Assembly: GCF_002211365.1 (NCBI RefSeq)
Contig: NZ_LOKZ01000001.1
Span: 186,001-250,000 of the forward strand
Reading direction: 5' to 3'
Length of the DNA stretch: 64,000 nucleotides
Source: Rhizobium sp. R711
GTDB lineage: Bacteria; Pseudomonadota; Alphaproteobacteria; Rhizobiales; Rhizobiaceae
Shown here: positions 27,811 through 37,231 of the stretch, piece by piece
Layout of the letters: every line of letters begins with the position of its first letter
Numbering within the stretch: position 1 is the stretch's first letter
The notes under the pieces: generated by a model
The model's database searches: none
Seen by the model: the letters and a program-made list of their open reading frames with translations, nothing else
Told to the model about the DNA's origin: nothing
Translations under genes and position numbers: made by a program

Positions 27811-28841
27811 GCCATTCCCCCAAACATTGCGACGATGCGATCAATGGTCCAATACGCGCCCAATATCCCGACCACGTAGGCGGGCATCAGTTCCAGACCG
27901 CGTGGCAGTCTGATCTCGATCGATTTCAGGGCGGCGATCAGCAGGAGAATGAGCCCGACGAACGCCAACTGGCCCGCCTCAACGCCCAGATTGAACATCA
28001 GCAGGGCGAAAGGGATGTCGCCTTGCGGAAGACCAAGCGCCGTCAGTCCGCTGGCAAAACCAAAACCATGCAGCAGCCCGAAGGCGAAGGAGACGATCCA
28101 AGGGTGGCGGATCGTGAAGCTCGTCTGTCCACGCCACACCCGGACGATCTCGGGACCCAGAAACAAGATGGACAGGGCAATCATCGCATTGAGCGGCAGC
28201 GCCGGAATCTCGACCTTGCCCAGCGTCGCGGCGGCAAGCGTTATGGAATGGGCGACCGTAAAGGCGGTGATCGTCTTTACCAGCATCCACCGCGAGCGAA
28301 CGATGAAAAGCAGACCGAAAACGAACAGCAGATGATCGATACCGAGAAGGATGTGCTGGAAGCCGCTCACGAAGTAGACCCTTGCCGCGGCAAGTGGACT
28401 GCGGGTGGCGGAAAACTCGATCCATGGTTGGGAGGGGTGGATCATCGTCGTCTCGACGGTACCGTCCAACAGATGAACGCGGACCAGCACATCGGTGATC
28501 GTCGCCTGTAGCCCTACGAATTCCACTCGGCTGCCGGCAAGGCCACCGCCATCTGTCTCGATCACCCGCGTCTGGACAAGCGAATCCGGAAGGTCGCGCT
28601 CGGCCGGCTCCGTCACGTTGCGCACGCTCTCGGGAAACCGCAGGGCGATCGGAAGCCGCATGCCTGACAGCATGGGAGTCCGCCAAACGACCTTATAATG
28701 GTTTGCCGCCATTTCATCGATCTGAAGATAGGCGGGCCGTATCTCGTGGGCGACGGCGCCCGAGGCGAACGCGACGGCTGCCACGACGACCGCAAACAGT
28801 AAACCCCAAAGCGTGATGGGCAAGTTCAATCGAGCGCTCAT
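27807..28841 (-). CDS. HupE/UreJ_2-type membrane protein with periplasmic N-domain
   Basis: A 344-residue protein. After a signal segment (ending near AHEIRP) comes a periplasmic beta-rich domain of about 130 residues. A membrane domain follows with GFQHILLGIDHLLFVFGLLF, TAFTVAHSITLAAA and FGLLHGFGFASGL, the His-bearing helices of the HupE/UreJ_2 family. The family is assumed to move metal or other small ions. Start and stop overlap the adjacent genes by four bases. Confidence 0.9.
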   Translation of the reverse strand: MSARLNLPITLWGLLFAVVVAAVAFASGAVAHEIRPAYLQIDEMAANHYKVVWRTPMLSGMRLPIALRFPESVRNVTEPAERDLPDSLVQTRVIETDGGGLAGSRVEFVGLQATITDVLVRVHLLDGTVETTMIHPSQPWIEFSATRSPLAAARVYFVSGFQHILLGIDHLLFVFGLLFIVRSRWMLVKTITAFTVAHSITLAAATLGKVEIPALPLNAMIALSILFLGPEIVRVWRGQTSFTIRHPWIVSFAFGLLHGFGFASGLTALGLPQGDIPFALLMFNLGVEAGQLAFVGLILLLIAALKSIEIRLPRGLELMPAYVVGILGAYWTIDRIVAMFGGMA

Positions 28842-29800
28842 TGGGCTGACAACTCAATCTGGGTGCTCGCGCCTTTGGGAGCGTCCAGGCCTTGAAGGTC
28901 ATCCGCAGTCACGGCGGGTAAGCTCACCACGTAGCGTGAACGCATCTCCTTCAGAGCGTTGTTCTTCACCTCAACGTAGCGCTCGTCGAGCCATGCCGAT
29001 TTGACGGCCGGCGCTACTTCCTCGAAAGCAGGAACCCGTCCTGGCTCGATGGAATCGACCCATATGAGATGCCAGCCGTAGCCGGACTGTACTGGTCCTT
29101 GCCAGGATCCCGGTTTCAGGGTGAAGAGCGTTTTGGCAAAGTCGGGTCCGAACTCCTTGGCCATCTGATCGGGGGTGGCGTCGCCATAGTAATTCCGGAA
29201 CATGAACGGGTCGGCGACCGACGCGACCTGCGGCGAGTCAAACGGTTTGCCAGCGACGGAAGAGATGGCGGCTTCGGCGGCTTGGCGAGCGGCCTCGCCG
29301 CGCTTGTCAAATGAGAAGTAAAGATGACGAAAGCTGAGGTGTGGCGAAAGCGCGAAGCGGTCCGAGCGGGTCGCATACCACTCCTTGAGTCGAGCGCTGC
29401 TTGGCTCGTCCAGCGTCGCCAAGTCCGCGGCCAAAAAGTCCATTTTCTGGGCCAGCCGTCGCTTGATGATCTCGTCGTCGCGATCAAGGCCAAGGGAAAC
29501 GGCCTCGCGGAACAAGATCTCTTCGGTGACCTTCTGATCCATCAGACTACGCATCTCATCCGGCGTCGGTAGCGGTCGGCCCTGGGCCAGCCAGGTCACC
29601 GCGAGTTGACGGACATCGTCCTTCGTCAGAATGATCTTCTGCTGGTCGGCGGCTTCCTCAGCTGCGGGGGTGAGAAGCGGATAGGCACCGAAGAGAACCA
29701 CGCCGACAACGACGAAGTGCAGGAGCGGTTCGCTGAAAAACCGCTGCCACTTCTTTTCTCTGACGTCGGAGAAAACCTCCATAGGGACACCCATTGTCAT
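28838..29800 (-). CDS. Membrane-anchored parvulin-type peptidyl-prolyl isomerase
   Basis: The start at 29800 (MTMGVPMEVFSDVREKKWQR) lies in an ATGA overlap with the upstream gene. The protein has one N-terminal membrane anchor (LLHFVVVGVVLFGAYPLL), a SurA-like helical region and a PpiC domain. The PpiC domain includes LSFRHLYFSFDKRGEAA, DQMAKEFGPDFAKTLFTLKPG and GPVQSGYGWHLIWVD. Such proteins fold exported proteins in the periplasm. Being embedded with the HupE permeases, it may serve this cluster's exported products. Confidence 0.85.
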   Translation of the reverse strand: MTMGVPMEVFSDVREKKWQRFFSEPLLHFVVVGVVLFGAYPLLTPAAEEAADQQKIILTKDDVRQLAVTWLAQGRPLPTPDEMRSLMDQKVTEEILFREAVSLGLDRDDEIIKRRLAQKMDFLAADLATLDEPSSARLKEWYATRSDRFALSPHLSFRHLYFSFDKRGEAARQAAEAAISSVAGKPFDSPQVASVADPFMFRNYYGDATPDQMAKEFGPDFAKTLFTLKPGSWQGPVQSGYGWHLIWVDSIEPGRVPAFEEVAPAVKSAWLDERYVEVKNNALKEMRSRYVVSLPAVTADDLQGLDAPKGASTQIELSAQ

Positions 29801-30972
29801 TGATCGGCAGGAGGACCCAAAGCTGCCTGAGCAGTGGTCAGCGGACTGCGTTTGAGATAGCTGAGAATGGCAAACTGCTCGGCGGGATCGCGCACCGCCT
29901 TCGATCTGATGATGGCGACATAGTCCGCGGTCGCATCCCACGCCTCCCAGTCCGCCAGTTCTGTGGCGACGAACCCGGCCATCGGCTTGCGCGCCTCGAT
30001 GAAGTAGCGATAGGCCTCGATCACCCGCCGGCGGGGGATGGTGCCGTCGGCTCCGCCGTGGACGCTCAGTGCGAGAAGAGCCGCCTGAATTTCCGGCAGG
30101 GTCCGCTGGCGATCGGCGAAGAAGGTTGTCTCCAGCCAGTCGACGCGGCTTGCACCCCGCAATTCCAGATCGGCTGCCAGCAACGCCGAAAGGTTGGTGG
30201 CGTCCCGTGACGTCAACGCCGTGTCGATTTGCTGTTCGAGCGCAACGGCTGTACCGGGACCGTTCGCGATCCCCAACAGCAAGGTATAGGCTGGACGTCG
30301 AGAAGCCAATCTCGGATCGCTGGTCCAAATCACCAGTTTGGCAGCATCGAGCTGTGGTTTGAGCAGCCGCGTCACGCCGTAGGGCGCGCGCGACAACTCG
30401 CCATAAGCGATCTCGGCCACCAAAGGTTCAGGGCTTTCAAGTTGCGACGCGACGACGACAATCCGTTCGCGCCATTCGTCGTCCGTCAGATACGAGGATG
30501 TGAGGGTCAGTTGTGGCCAAATTCTCTTCGGCGTCGCTGCGCTTTGCTTCGTCCGGGCGAGTTGTCGTAGCCACCCGGCAAAGTCGGCCGGCATTGCACC
30601 CAAGCTTGTCCATTTCTCGGAAACCGTGTCGTGGAGGAGAAGCAAGGGCTTCTTGTCGAGTTTCGCTGCCTCTTTGTCCCCGACGGTCAGACCGTCGACC
30701 GACATCACCGCCTGAGCGGCCGGAGCAGTCAGTCCGGGCTGCACGAGAACATCGCCGACAGTGGCCTTCCCCTTGACGACTTCGATGACGCGGAATCGTC
30801 CTTGCTCATCCACGCGAGCGGCTAGCACCGCCTGATCTGCGGCATCGAGCTTCTGCCCGGGTGTGACCACCAGTCCCGAGAAACAGATGGCGCATGCCTG
30901 TGCATTCCCAGCGAAGGTCAGGATCACACTGCCGATGCTCAAAAGCAGCCGGACGGACGCCTTCGTTATCAT
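29797..30972 (-). CDS. Secreted HEAT-like/helical repeat protein
   Basis: A signal peptide (MITKASVRLLLSIGSVIL) is cleaved near NAQA and the mature protein starts with CAICFSG. The remaining 360 residues form a beta-rich first third (LVVTPGQKLDAADQAVLAAR) and an alpha-helical repeat part resembling HEAT/ARM repeats. I chose 30972 because GGAG precedes it by six bases; 30984 or 31005 are alternatives. It is coupled to the PPIase gene by an ATGA overlap. No enzymatic motif is seen. Confidence 0.75.
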   Translation of the reverse strand: MITKASVRLLLSIGSVILTFAGNAQACAICFSGLVVTPGQKLDAADQAVLAARVDEQGRFRVIEVVKGKATVGDVLVQPGLTAPAAQAVMSVDGLTVGDKEAAKLDKKPLLLLHDTVSEKWTSLGAMPADFAGWLRQLARTKQSAATPKRIWPQLTLTSSYLTDDEWRERIVVVASQLESPEPLVAEIAYGELSRAPYGVTRLLKPQLDAAKLVIWTSDPRLASRRPAYTLLLGIANGPGTAVALEQQIDTALTSRDATNLSALLAADLELRGASRVDWLETTFFADRQRTLPEIQAALLALSVHGGADGTIPRRRVIEAYRYFIEARKPMAGFVATELADWEAWDATADYVAIIRSKAVRDPAEQFAILSYLKRSPLTTAQAALGPPADQ

Positions 30973-31052
30973 GGGTTTCTCCATTGCCTCCAGCCAACTG
31001 TCCAACCGCGGCCGACTTCGGTCGGCGCGCGGTCAATGAAGACCAAGACCGG

Positions 31053-33296
31053 TCAGAACGGTGCCTTCTGCTCGGACAAGGGATCGAGCATCCGCGGCGT
31101 TGGCACGACTTCGTAGTTCGCGAAGCCGAACTCGTTGCTGCGGGCGGCGTAGTATTTGTCGCCGAGTTTGTAGACGGTTGCCTCATACGGAGCGTTGTTG
31201 AGGGTGGTGACGATCGCCCCGTCCTTGATGGCGTAGGCGGTACCCTGCCCCGTCAGGCCCCCATGCAACACGTCGCCGATCTCGCTGGGCTTCGGGATCG
31301 AACCGTTGACGTTACCGACAAGGCGCTGGCCCGATGTGGTCCAGGCGATGTTGAAGACTTCTCCTGTGACGTTATTACGAACCCAGCTCGACTTGCCGAC
31401 GATGAGGTCGGTGAGTGCTTTGCTATCAAGGGCCGTGGCACCTTGCTGCTTCAGGTCGGCTACGGTCATGCCCTTGTTGGCGGCAGCCCGCAATTCCTGG
31501 GTCGGCGTATACCAGATCGGCGAACTCCAGGCGCGTTCCTGAACGCTCGCCGCGACATTGTCGGGAGGCGCAATGCCGAGTTCCTTTGCCTGGATCGTGG
31601 TCCAGCGGGGTGTCGGGATTTCGAGCGCACGCAGATAGTAGAAGGCGTCGAGGCCAGGATCGAATTCTGGGTCCGTCCACGAACCCTTCAATTCTACGGA
31701 GCCGATCGTGTTGGTGTAGCTGGCGTCGGAGATGTTCACGGTGCTGCCGATCGGCGGGACGATGCCGGTGAATTGATCGGGCGTGCGGTTCCCAGCCCAG
31801 GCGACGTCGTAGACCTTCTCGAAGCTCTGGCCATGCTTCGACCAGCCCTTGACGATCTGAATGCGGTCGAGATTGCCCGAGGTCGGATCCTTGACCGCCC
31901 AGACGGCAAACGATGGCGCCTTGGCTTCCCCAAGCGGCGGCAGGTCGCCGCCCATCGGCACCCCGCCCGCATATGCGCTCTTCACCCAGTCTTGCTTGGC
32001 AACATCGGTTGTATTGGCCCCCCCGAAGAACCGTACCTTGATGTGCGGACCGCTGGTGGCAAAGGTCTCCTTGCGCTGCATGGCGTCAAAAAGCGAGGCG
32101 CGGGTGTTTTCTTCGGCCCATATCCCGGTCAGACCTGCCGGATTTTCAAGCCTGACATCAAGGCCTGCAAAAACGTAGCCCGACATACGTTGCTTGATCT
32201 CGCCATCGTTGCGCGCATGGCCACCGTAGAAATTGTCCTGGCGATAGGGAACGCCGGTATTGTGAGAATCCGATCCGCCGACGAACCCGGTCTTGTAAGG
32301 GTTAAATCCCTTTGCCTCCGCCATCGAGAGCCCGTCCTTGAGCGCCTGGCGTATGTAGCTACCCGAGACGGTCGGGAAGCGGCCGGCAGGATCGCCGAGC
32401 AGATAGGTCAGGATTTCGAAGTTGGCGAACTCATCGTTGGGAGACAGGGTCGGATGGGTCTCGGACGCGCCCTTGATTTGCTTGATTTCGCTCAGACGCT
32501 CGTTACGGTCACGCGACGCCGCCCAGGCAGCATCGATGGGACGTCCCTTCTCGTCGACGTCGGTTGGAAACATGTGCCCGTCGGAAAGATTGGCATTGTG
32601 AGAAATCGCCAGAAGCTCATTGCCCGCCTTGCGCTGGCCGTCCATCCAGTTCCAAAGATCCGACGGGTCGCTTGAATCGATCGAACTGTAGGGCGCTTCC
32701 GGGACCTTGGCGCAGTCGCGGAAGAAGACGTTGCGGTGCATGTTGCGGTTGTTCGGCGTCGAGGTCCACTCATACGAGCAGAAGGCGGTGAACTTGCCGG
32801 GCTCGTTTGCCTGATCGGCCATGTCGTTGTTCTGCTTCCACACGGAACCGGCGACCTCAGGCGATATCAGTTCCTTGATCGGGTCCTTGTCGACGATCGT
32901 GCCTCCGAGCCAGAGGTAGATGCGTGTGATATCGGCCGGGTCTTTGACGATCAGCTTCTGCGCGATCGGAAGCTTGCTGATTGCAGAACCCGGCGTGTTG
33001 GCAAGGGCGACGGTCCCGACATATTCGGAATGGTCGGTGACGCCCATCCAGTCGAGCGGCGTTTCGATCTTGATGTCGTATCCGAGCGGATGCTTGATTG
33101 TTTCGCCTTTGGCATACCTGTAGGCATCGGCTGGCGTGCTCTTGGTGTTGCCGAAGATGTAGGCGTCAAACGACCACCCCGTGTGGACGTGCGTTTCGCC
33201 AAAATATGCTTGCCTTTCCTGTGCCGACGCCGTGATGGCTGAGAATGTCAGAACCGTTGACGACAGCAAAATCATGAGTTGGTTCGATCTGCGCAT
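31053..33296 (-). CDS. DUF3604 secreted PHP-like hydrolase
   Basis: The start at 33296 (MRRSNQLMILLSSTVLTFSA) has a signal peptide ending near ASAQE. The 747-residue protein is a DUF3604 member. Metal-ligand patterns of the PHP phosphoesterase superfamily are visible: the HVH pair at residues 36-38 in YFGETHVHTGWS, then GVTDHSEYVG, LLAISHNANLSDGH and VGGSDSHN. A periplasmic metal-dependent esterase is therefore likely, but no substrate has been shown for the family. It is first gene of the six-gene minus-strand operon, with a 567-base leader region upstream. Confidence 0.88.
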   Translation of the reverse strand: MRRSNQLMILLSSTVLTFSAITASAQERQAYFGETHVHTGWSFDAYIFGNTKSTPADAYRYAKGETIKHPLGYDIKIETPLDWMGVTDHSEYVGTVALANTPGSAISKLPIAQKLIVKDPADITRIYLWLGGTIVDKDPIKELISPEVAGSVWKQNNDMADQANEPGKFTAFCSYEWTSTPNNRNMHRNVFFRDCAKVPEAPYSSIDSSDPSDLWNWMDGQRKAGNELLAISHNANLSDGHMFPTDVDEKGRPIDAAWAASRDRNERLSEIKQIKGASETHPTLSPNDEFANFEILTYLLGDPAGRFPTVSGSYIRQALKDGLSMAEAKGFNPYKTGFVGGSDSHNTGVPYRQDNFYGGHARNDGEIKQRMSGYVFAGLDVRLENPAGLTGIWAEENTRASLFDAMQRKETFATSGPHIKVRFFGGANTTDVAKQDWVKSAYAGGVPMGGDLPPLGEAKAPSFAVWAVKDPTSGNLDRIQIVKGWSKHGQSFEKVYDVAWAGNRTPDQFTGIVPPIGSTVNISDASYTNTIGSVELKGSWTDPEFDPGLDAFYYLRALEIPTPRWTTIQAKELGIAPPDNVAASVQERAWSSPIWYTPTQELRAAANKGMTVADLKQQGATALDSKALTDLIVGKSSWVRNNVTGEVFNIAWTTSGQRLVGNVNGSIPKPSEIGDVLHGGLTGQGTAYAIKDGAIVTTLNNAPYEATVYKLGDKYYAARSNEFGFANYEVVPTPRMLDPLSEQKAPF

Positions 33297-33637
33297 GATT
33301 TGAAATCCTCTAACAACAGGGGTGTAGGCACCCCTCGGGCAAGGGAATGTCAGTGAACTTCCTCGATCTCGGTCGGACGTCACGCCCAAGAACGCCTTCC
33401 GGCAAACTGTAGAGGCGAACAGCACCGTCTTTGAACTCGAGTGTGCGATCCGGATCCGCGCTTGTTGGACTGGTCTGTCGGTTTCGAACGCCCTCTGAGC
33501 TGCGGCACTGGCGATCACGAGTAACGAGGCTGATCTTTGAAGTTATGTCCTGCTTGCCCCCCATTACGCCGCACGGCCCCTCCGAGGCATTGGGTTGCAC
33601 CAGGTGCGTATGGTGAGCAGAGATCGGAAAACAGCAA

Positions 33638-33656
33638 GTATGTAACTGTAAACTAC
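33638..33656. promoter_or_regulatory. Dyad site B
   Basis: GTATGTAACTGTAAACTAC resembles sites A and C. It shares with site C a longer context: GGAAAA, two bases, then GCAAGTATGT-ACTGTA. It lies between the divergent DUF3604 operon and the regulator gene. Confidence 0.6.
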
Positions 33657-33780
33657 AGCGTATGGCGTCCGTAGTTGCTGTCACTGGTCGAAATTCTTCT
33701 GGTAACAGGACGGGGCCGCGGCCGTACGAGGTCGCGCTACAAGAAATGCGTGCAGGAAGGCTCGTCTTTGTAGACTACAA
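33646..33780. promoter_or_regulatory. Pair of TGTA-N3-TACA palindromes before the regulator gene
   Basis: CTGTAAACTACAG (33646-33658) and TTGTAGACTACAA (33768-33780) are both 13-bp palindromes with a common TGTA-N3-TACA core, 122 bases apart. They stand in the divergent promoter region, the second 85 bases before the regulator start. A dimeric regulator binding two sites could control both directions. The 33297-33864 gap holds no other convincing gene. Confidence 0.55.
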
Positions 33781-33864
33781 GCAGTTTCTGCAGTAGGTTT
33801 CATTAAGCGCATGTAATGTAATTTCTGATAGAAGCGTCCCTCAAGAGTGGGTGAGGAGCTAGCC

Positions 33865-35676
33865 TTGCAGAATGAACTGCCACCGGAGCCCGGTGCTGCG
33901 CCACTTTCTTTGCGCGCTACGCCAAGCGCTGAAGATATTCGCGCCCAGCTCAATCGCATTATTACCAGTCCAGAATTTCCGCCCACTGGTCGGGGCGCCG
34001 CGTTTCTCACGTATGTGATAGAAGAGACGCTTGCCGGTCGCGCAGATCGGATCAAGGGCTACTCCGTTGCGGTCGAAGTATTCAAGCGTGATGCGGGTTT
34101 CACGCAGGACGACCCGGTGGTACGCATCGAGGCCGGCAGGCTGCGCCGAATACTGGAGCGCTACTACCTTATTGCTGGTCATGGTGACCCCATCAGGATC
34201 GACATCCCTAAAGGTGGCTATGTCCCGGTAATAAGCTGGCTTGATCCAAGCCCAGACACGCGAAGTGTCGAGGCAGCTAAGGGCGGCGACGGGTCGACTG
34301 CAGCGTGGCGGTCACGCCTTTTCAGGCGGAGATGGCTGATCCTCGCACCGGTTGTTTTCGCTGCGGTAGGTATCTTGTTCTTTCTCCAGCTTTCCCTTTT
34401 TCCGTCGGTTGGGGGACCAGTATCTGATGAGCCTACGCTGGCCATCGCGCCGTTTGCCAATCTCGGAGGAGGCCCCAGCGCAGAAACCTACGCGCTCGGG
34501 CTGACTGAAGAAATGTTGACCGCCTTACCCCGCTTCAAAGAAATCAGGGTGTTCGGGCGAGAAACATCGAAGTCCTTGTCTCCTGAAATCGCGATCTCGC
34601 TTGTGCGAAACGAACTGGGCGCTCGCTTTCTGCTTGGTGGAGGGGTCCGCGTTTCCGGCAATCTCGTGCGTGTCACGGCGCGGCTCCTCGATACCCAAAC
34701 CGGGGAAATCCTGTGGTCACAGATTTACGACAACGATATTCAGACACGCGATCAGTTCGCCATTCAATCTGATATCGCCAACCAGGTTGCGTCCGCCATC
34801 GCGCAGCCCTATGGGATCATGGCGCAGGCGGATGCCGCCAATCCCCCACCCGACGATCTCGGTATTCAGGCATGTATGTTGGCCTTCTACGGCTATCGAG
34901 CCGAATTGAGTGCCGAGCGGCACGCAGCGGTCCGTGATTGCCTCGAAACTGCTGTAGCGAGCCATCCCACTTTCGCGACCGCGTGGGCGATGCTCTCCAT
35001 GGTCTACCTCGACGAGAGCCGTTTCAAGTTCAACACCAGGCACGATGCCTCGACACCGATCGAACGCAGCCTTCAGGCGGCTCGTCGTGCCGTGCAGCAG
35101 GATGTGAACAACACCCGAGGCCTGCAGGCACTGATGACTGCATTGTTCTTCAGCAATCAGGTTCCAGAAGCACTCAAAGTCGGTGAGCAGGCTCTGTCCA
35201 TCAATCCGAACGACACCGAGTTGCTCGGTGAGTTTGGGACTCGCGTCGCAATGAGCGGACAGTGGCGGCGTGGAGCCGATCTGTTGGATCGGGCTCTGGT
35301 ACTTAATCCTGGCGGAGGTGGCTATTATCACGGGACGCGCGCGCTGGCCGCCTACATGCTTAACGACACCGAGACCGCTCTGACCGAGATCAAGAACGCG
35401 GACCTACAAAAGTTTCCGCTATATCACGCCGTCGCTGCAGTCATTTACGTCAACGCCGGAGTGACCGACGAGGCCCGTCGCGAGGCCACATTGTTCAACA
35501 ATCTGCGCCCTGACTTCATCCCGAACATCGTTGCAGAACTCAAATCGCGTAATTTCCGACCCGCTGACCGGGCTCGATTGATCGCGGACATCCGAAAGGC
35601 CGGGCTGCCTGCGGTGGACGAAGTTGAGGCATCAATGGTGCTTCCAGCAGATTCCTCGGCCATTCAGCCCCGCTGA
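33865..35676 (+). CDS. ToxR-like transmembrane regulator with TolB/FlgO-like and TPR region
   Basis: Residues 10-125 hold a domain common in rhizobial 'adenylate-cyclase-like' proteins (RAQLNRIITSPEFPPTGRGA). Its end, DDPVVRIEAGRLRRILERYY then IRIDIPKGGYVPV, has the recognition-helix and beta-wing pattern of OmpR/CadC winged helices. A single span (WLILAPVVFAAVGILFFLQL) follows at about 155-175. A periplasmic TolB/FlgO-like part (ETYALGLTEEMLTAL) and several TPRs with ALSINPNDTEL and ALVLNPGGGGY come next. The TTG at 33865 sits seven bases after GAGGAG; GTG 33847 is the alternative. I infer an inner-membrane transcription factor sensing the periplasm and controlling the flanking operons. Confidence 0.75.
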   Translation: MQNELPPEPGAAPLSLRATPSAEDIRAQLNRIITSPEFPPTGRGAAFLTYVIEETLAGRADRIKGYSVAVEVFKRDAGFTQDDPVVRIEAGRLRRILERYYLIAGHGDPIRIDIPKGGYVPVISWLDPSPDTRSVEAAKGGDGSTAAWRSRLFRRRWLILAPVVFAAVGILFFLQLSLFPSVGGPVSDEPTLAIAPFANLGGGPSAETYALGLTEEMLTALPRFKEIRVFGRETSKSLSPEIAISLVRNELGARFLLGGGVRVSGNLVRVTARLLDTQTGEILWSQIYDNDIQTRDQFAIQSDIANQVASAIAQPYGIMAQADAANPPPDDLGIQACMLAFYGYRAELSAERHAAVRDCLETAVASHPTFATAWAMLSMVYLDESRFKFNTRHDASTPIERSLQAARRAVQQDVNNTRGLQALMTALFFSNQVPEALKVGEQALSINPNDTELLGEFGTRVAMSGQWRRGADLLDRALVLNPGGGGYYHGTRALAAYMLNDTETALTEIKNADLQKFPLYHAVAAVIYVNAGVTDEARREATLFNNLRPDFIPNIVAELKSRNFRPADRARLIADIRKAGLPAVDEVEASMVLPADSSAIQPR

Positions 35677-35803
35677 GAATGTGGCAGATTGGCCACAACG
35701 CCAGGCAGATACAGCACAGAGCATACCCGATGTTACGCGACCACAACCAGATCCGCATGTATCCATCGAGGGACTGGTGAGAACATCTGGAAGAGGGCGA
35801 TCG

Positions 35804-37114
35804 GTGGGCAGTCATAATAAGAGTGCGTGGCCGTCAGCACGACAGAGCTGGCTGCGTTGGATTGTTCTGTTTTCTGTACTTTCGGCCTTGCCGGCATGTG
35901 GTGGCCACCCGAAAGATGTGCTGACACCGGTGGCCGACACGTCCCCGCAGTCGCCGAAAGTGGACCTGCTGATTGCCACCACCCGCACCCGTTCGAGCGT
36001 GCCAGGTGAAATGTTTAACGGAGAACGTGCGCGGACCCCTGCATTTGCCGACATGACGATATCCATTCCACCGAGCAAGGTTCGCAAGGAAGGACAGGTC
36101 GCCTGGCCGAAGAGATTACCATCCAATCCCGCCACCGACTTTGCCACCATCAGGGCCGACGACCTAAACGTTGACGAAGCCAAGAAGTGGCTGAGCGCGA
36201 GCGTCAGGAAGACGCCGGACGGAAGCGTGCTGGTCTTCATTCACGGCTTCAATAATCGGTTCGAAGATGCGGTCTACCGCTTCGCGCAGATTGTTCACGA
36301 CTCCGGCGTCCATAGCGCACCCGTCCTGGTGACATGGCCCTCACGTGGCAGCCTGCTTGCGTACGGCTACGACCGTGAGAGCACAAACTACACACGCAAC
36401 GCCTTGGAGACGCTTTTCCAATATCTCGCTAAAGACCCCGAGGTGAAGGAGGTGTCAATCCTTGCTCACTCGATGGGGAACTGGCTGGCACTGGAATCCT
36501 TGCGCCAAATGGCGATCCGCAACGGGCGCCTGCCCGAGAAGTTCAAGAACGTAATGCTCGCGGCCCCCGACGTCGACGTTGATGTCTTCAGCCAGCAGAT
36601 CGTCGACATGGGCAAGCAGCACCCGCAGTTCACACTCTTCGTGTCCCGAGACGACAAGGCGCTGGCGTTTTCCCGTCGCGTCTGGGGTGACGTCTCAAGA
36701 CTTGGTGCCATCGATCCGGAGCAAGCGCCCTACAAGAAAGAACTGGAAGACAACAAGATCATGGTTATCGACCTCACCAAGATCAAATCCGGCGACAGCA
36801 TGAACCACGGGAAATTTGCCGAGTCGCCGCAGATCGTCCAACTTATCGGCCAGCGCATCTCCGAGGGGCAGACGCTGACCGATAGCCACGTCGGACTGGG
36901 CGACCAGATCCTCGTTGCAACGACGGGGGCCGCGACTGCTGCCGGTAACGTCGCCGGCCTCGTTCTGGCCGCACCCGTCGCTGTCGTCGACCAGGACACC
37001 CGCGACAACTACGCAACCCATGTCGGAAGCCTGGCGGGTAAAGGCAGCAGCACACAGTCCACCGCCTCAAGAAATTGCGATCAGACCCGACCGACGCCTG
37101 GCTGCAAGCACTGA
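35804..37114 (+). CDS. DUF900-type alpha/beta-hydrolase lipoprotein
   Basis: The GTG at 35804 is preceded by AAGAGGG. The signal VLFSVLSALPACGG carries a lipobox, so the protein is lipid anchored. The alpha/beta-hydrolase core shows VLVFIHGFNNRFEDAVYRFA with the oxyanion loop, VTWPSRGSLLAYGYDRES and the nucleophile elbow ILAHSMGNWLALE (Ser in GHSMG-like HSMG). Members of DUF900 have esterase-like folds of unknown substrate. It follows the regulator gene and precedes two outer-membrane protein genes. Confidence 0.85.
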   Translation: MGSHNKSAWPSARQSWLRWIVLFSVLSALPACGGHPKDVLTPVADTSPQSPKVDLLIATTRTRSSVPGEMFNGERARTPAFADMTISIPPSKVRKEGQVAWPKRLPSNPATDFATIRADDLNVDEAKKWLSASVRKTPDGSVLVFIHGFNNRFEDAVYRFAQIVHDSGVHSAPVLVTWPSRGSLLAYGYDRESTNYTRNALETLFQYLAKDPEVKEVSILAHSMGNWLALESLRQMAIRNGRLPEKFKNVMLAAPDVDVDVFSQQIVDMGKQHPQFTLFVSRDDKALAFSRRVWGDVSRLGAIDPEQAPYKKELEDNKIMVIDLTKIKSGDSMNHGKFAESPQIVQLIGQRISEGQTLTDSHVGLGDQILVATTGAATAAGNVAGLVLAAPVAVVDQDTRDNYATHVGSLAGKGSSTQSTASRNCDQTRPTPGCKH

Positions 37115-37231
37115 TTTCGCGGATAGAGGACCGTAACATACATCGTCATGAAGAGCTTTTCGCAGCATGATTTCGATAGGAACAAAGACGGCGGTTCGGG
37201 GCAGTTCCGTCTTAAGCAAATGAGGGAATAC

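Noticed and set aside
33310..33684. Minus-strand frame of 124 codons in the DUF3604 leader
   Set aside because: No start signal, odd composition, and it overlaps the palindromes; probably non-coding leader.
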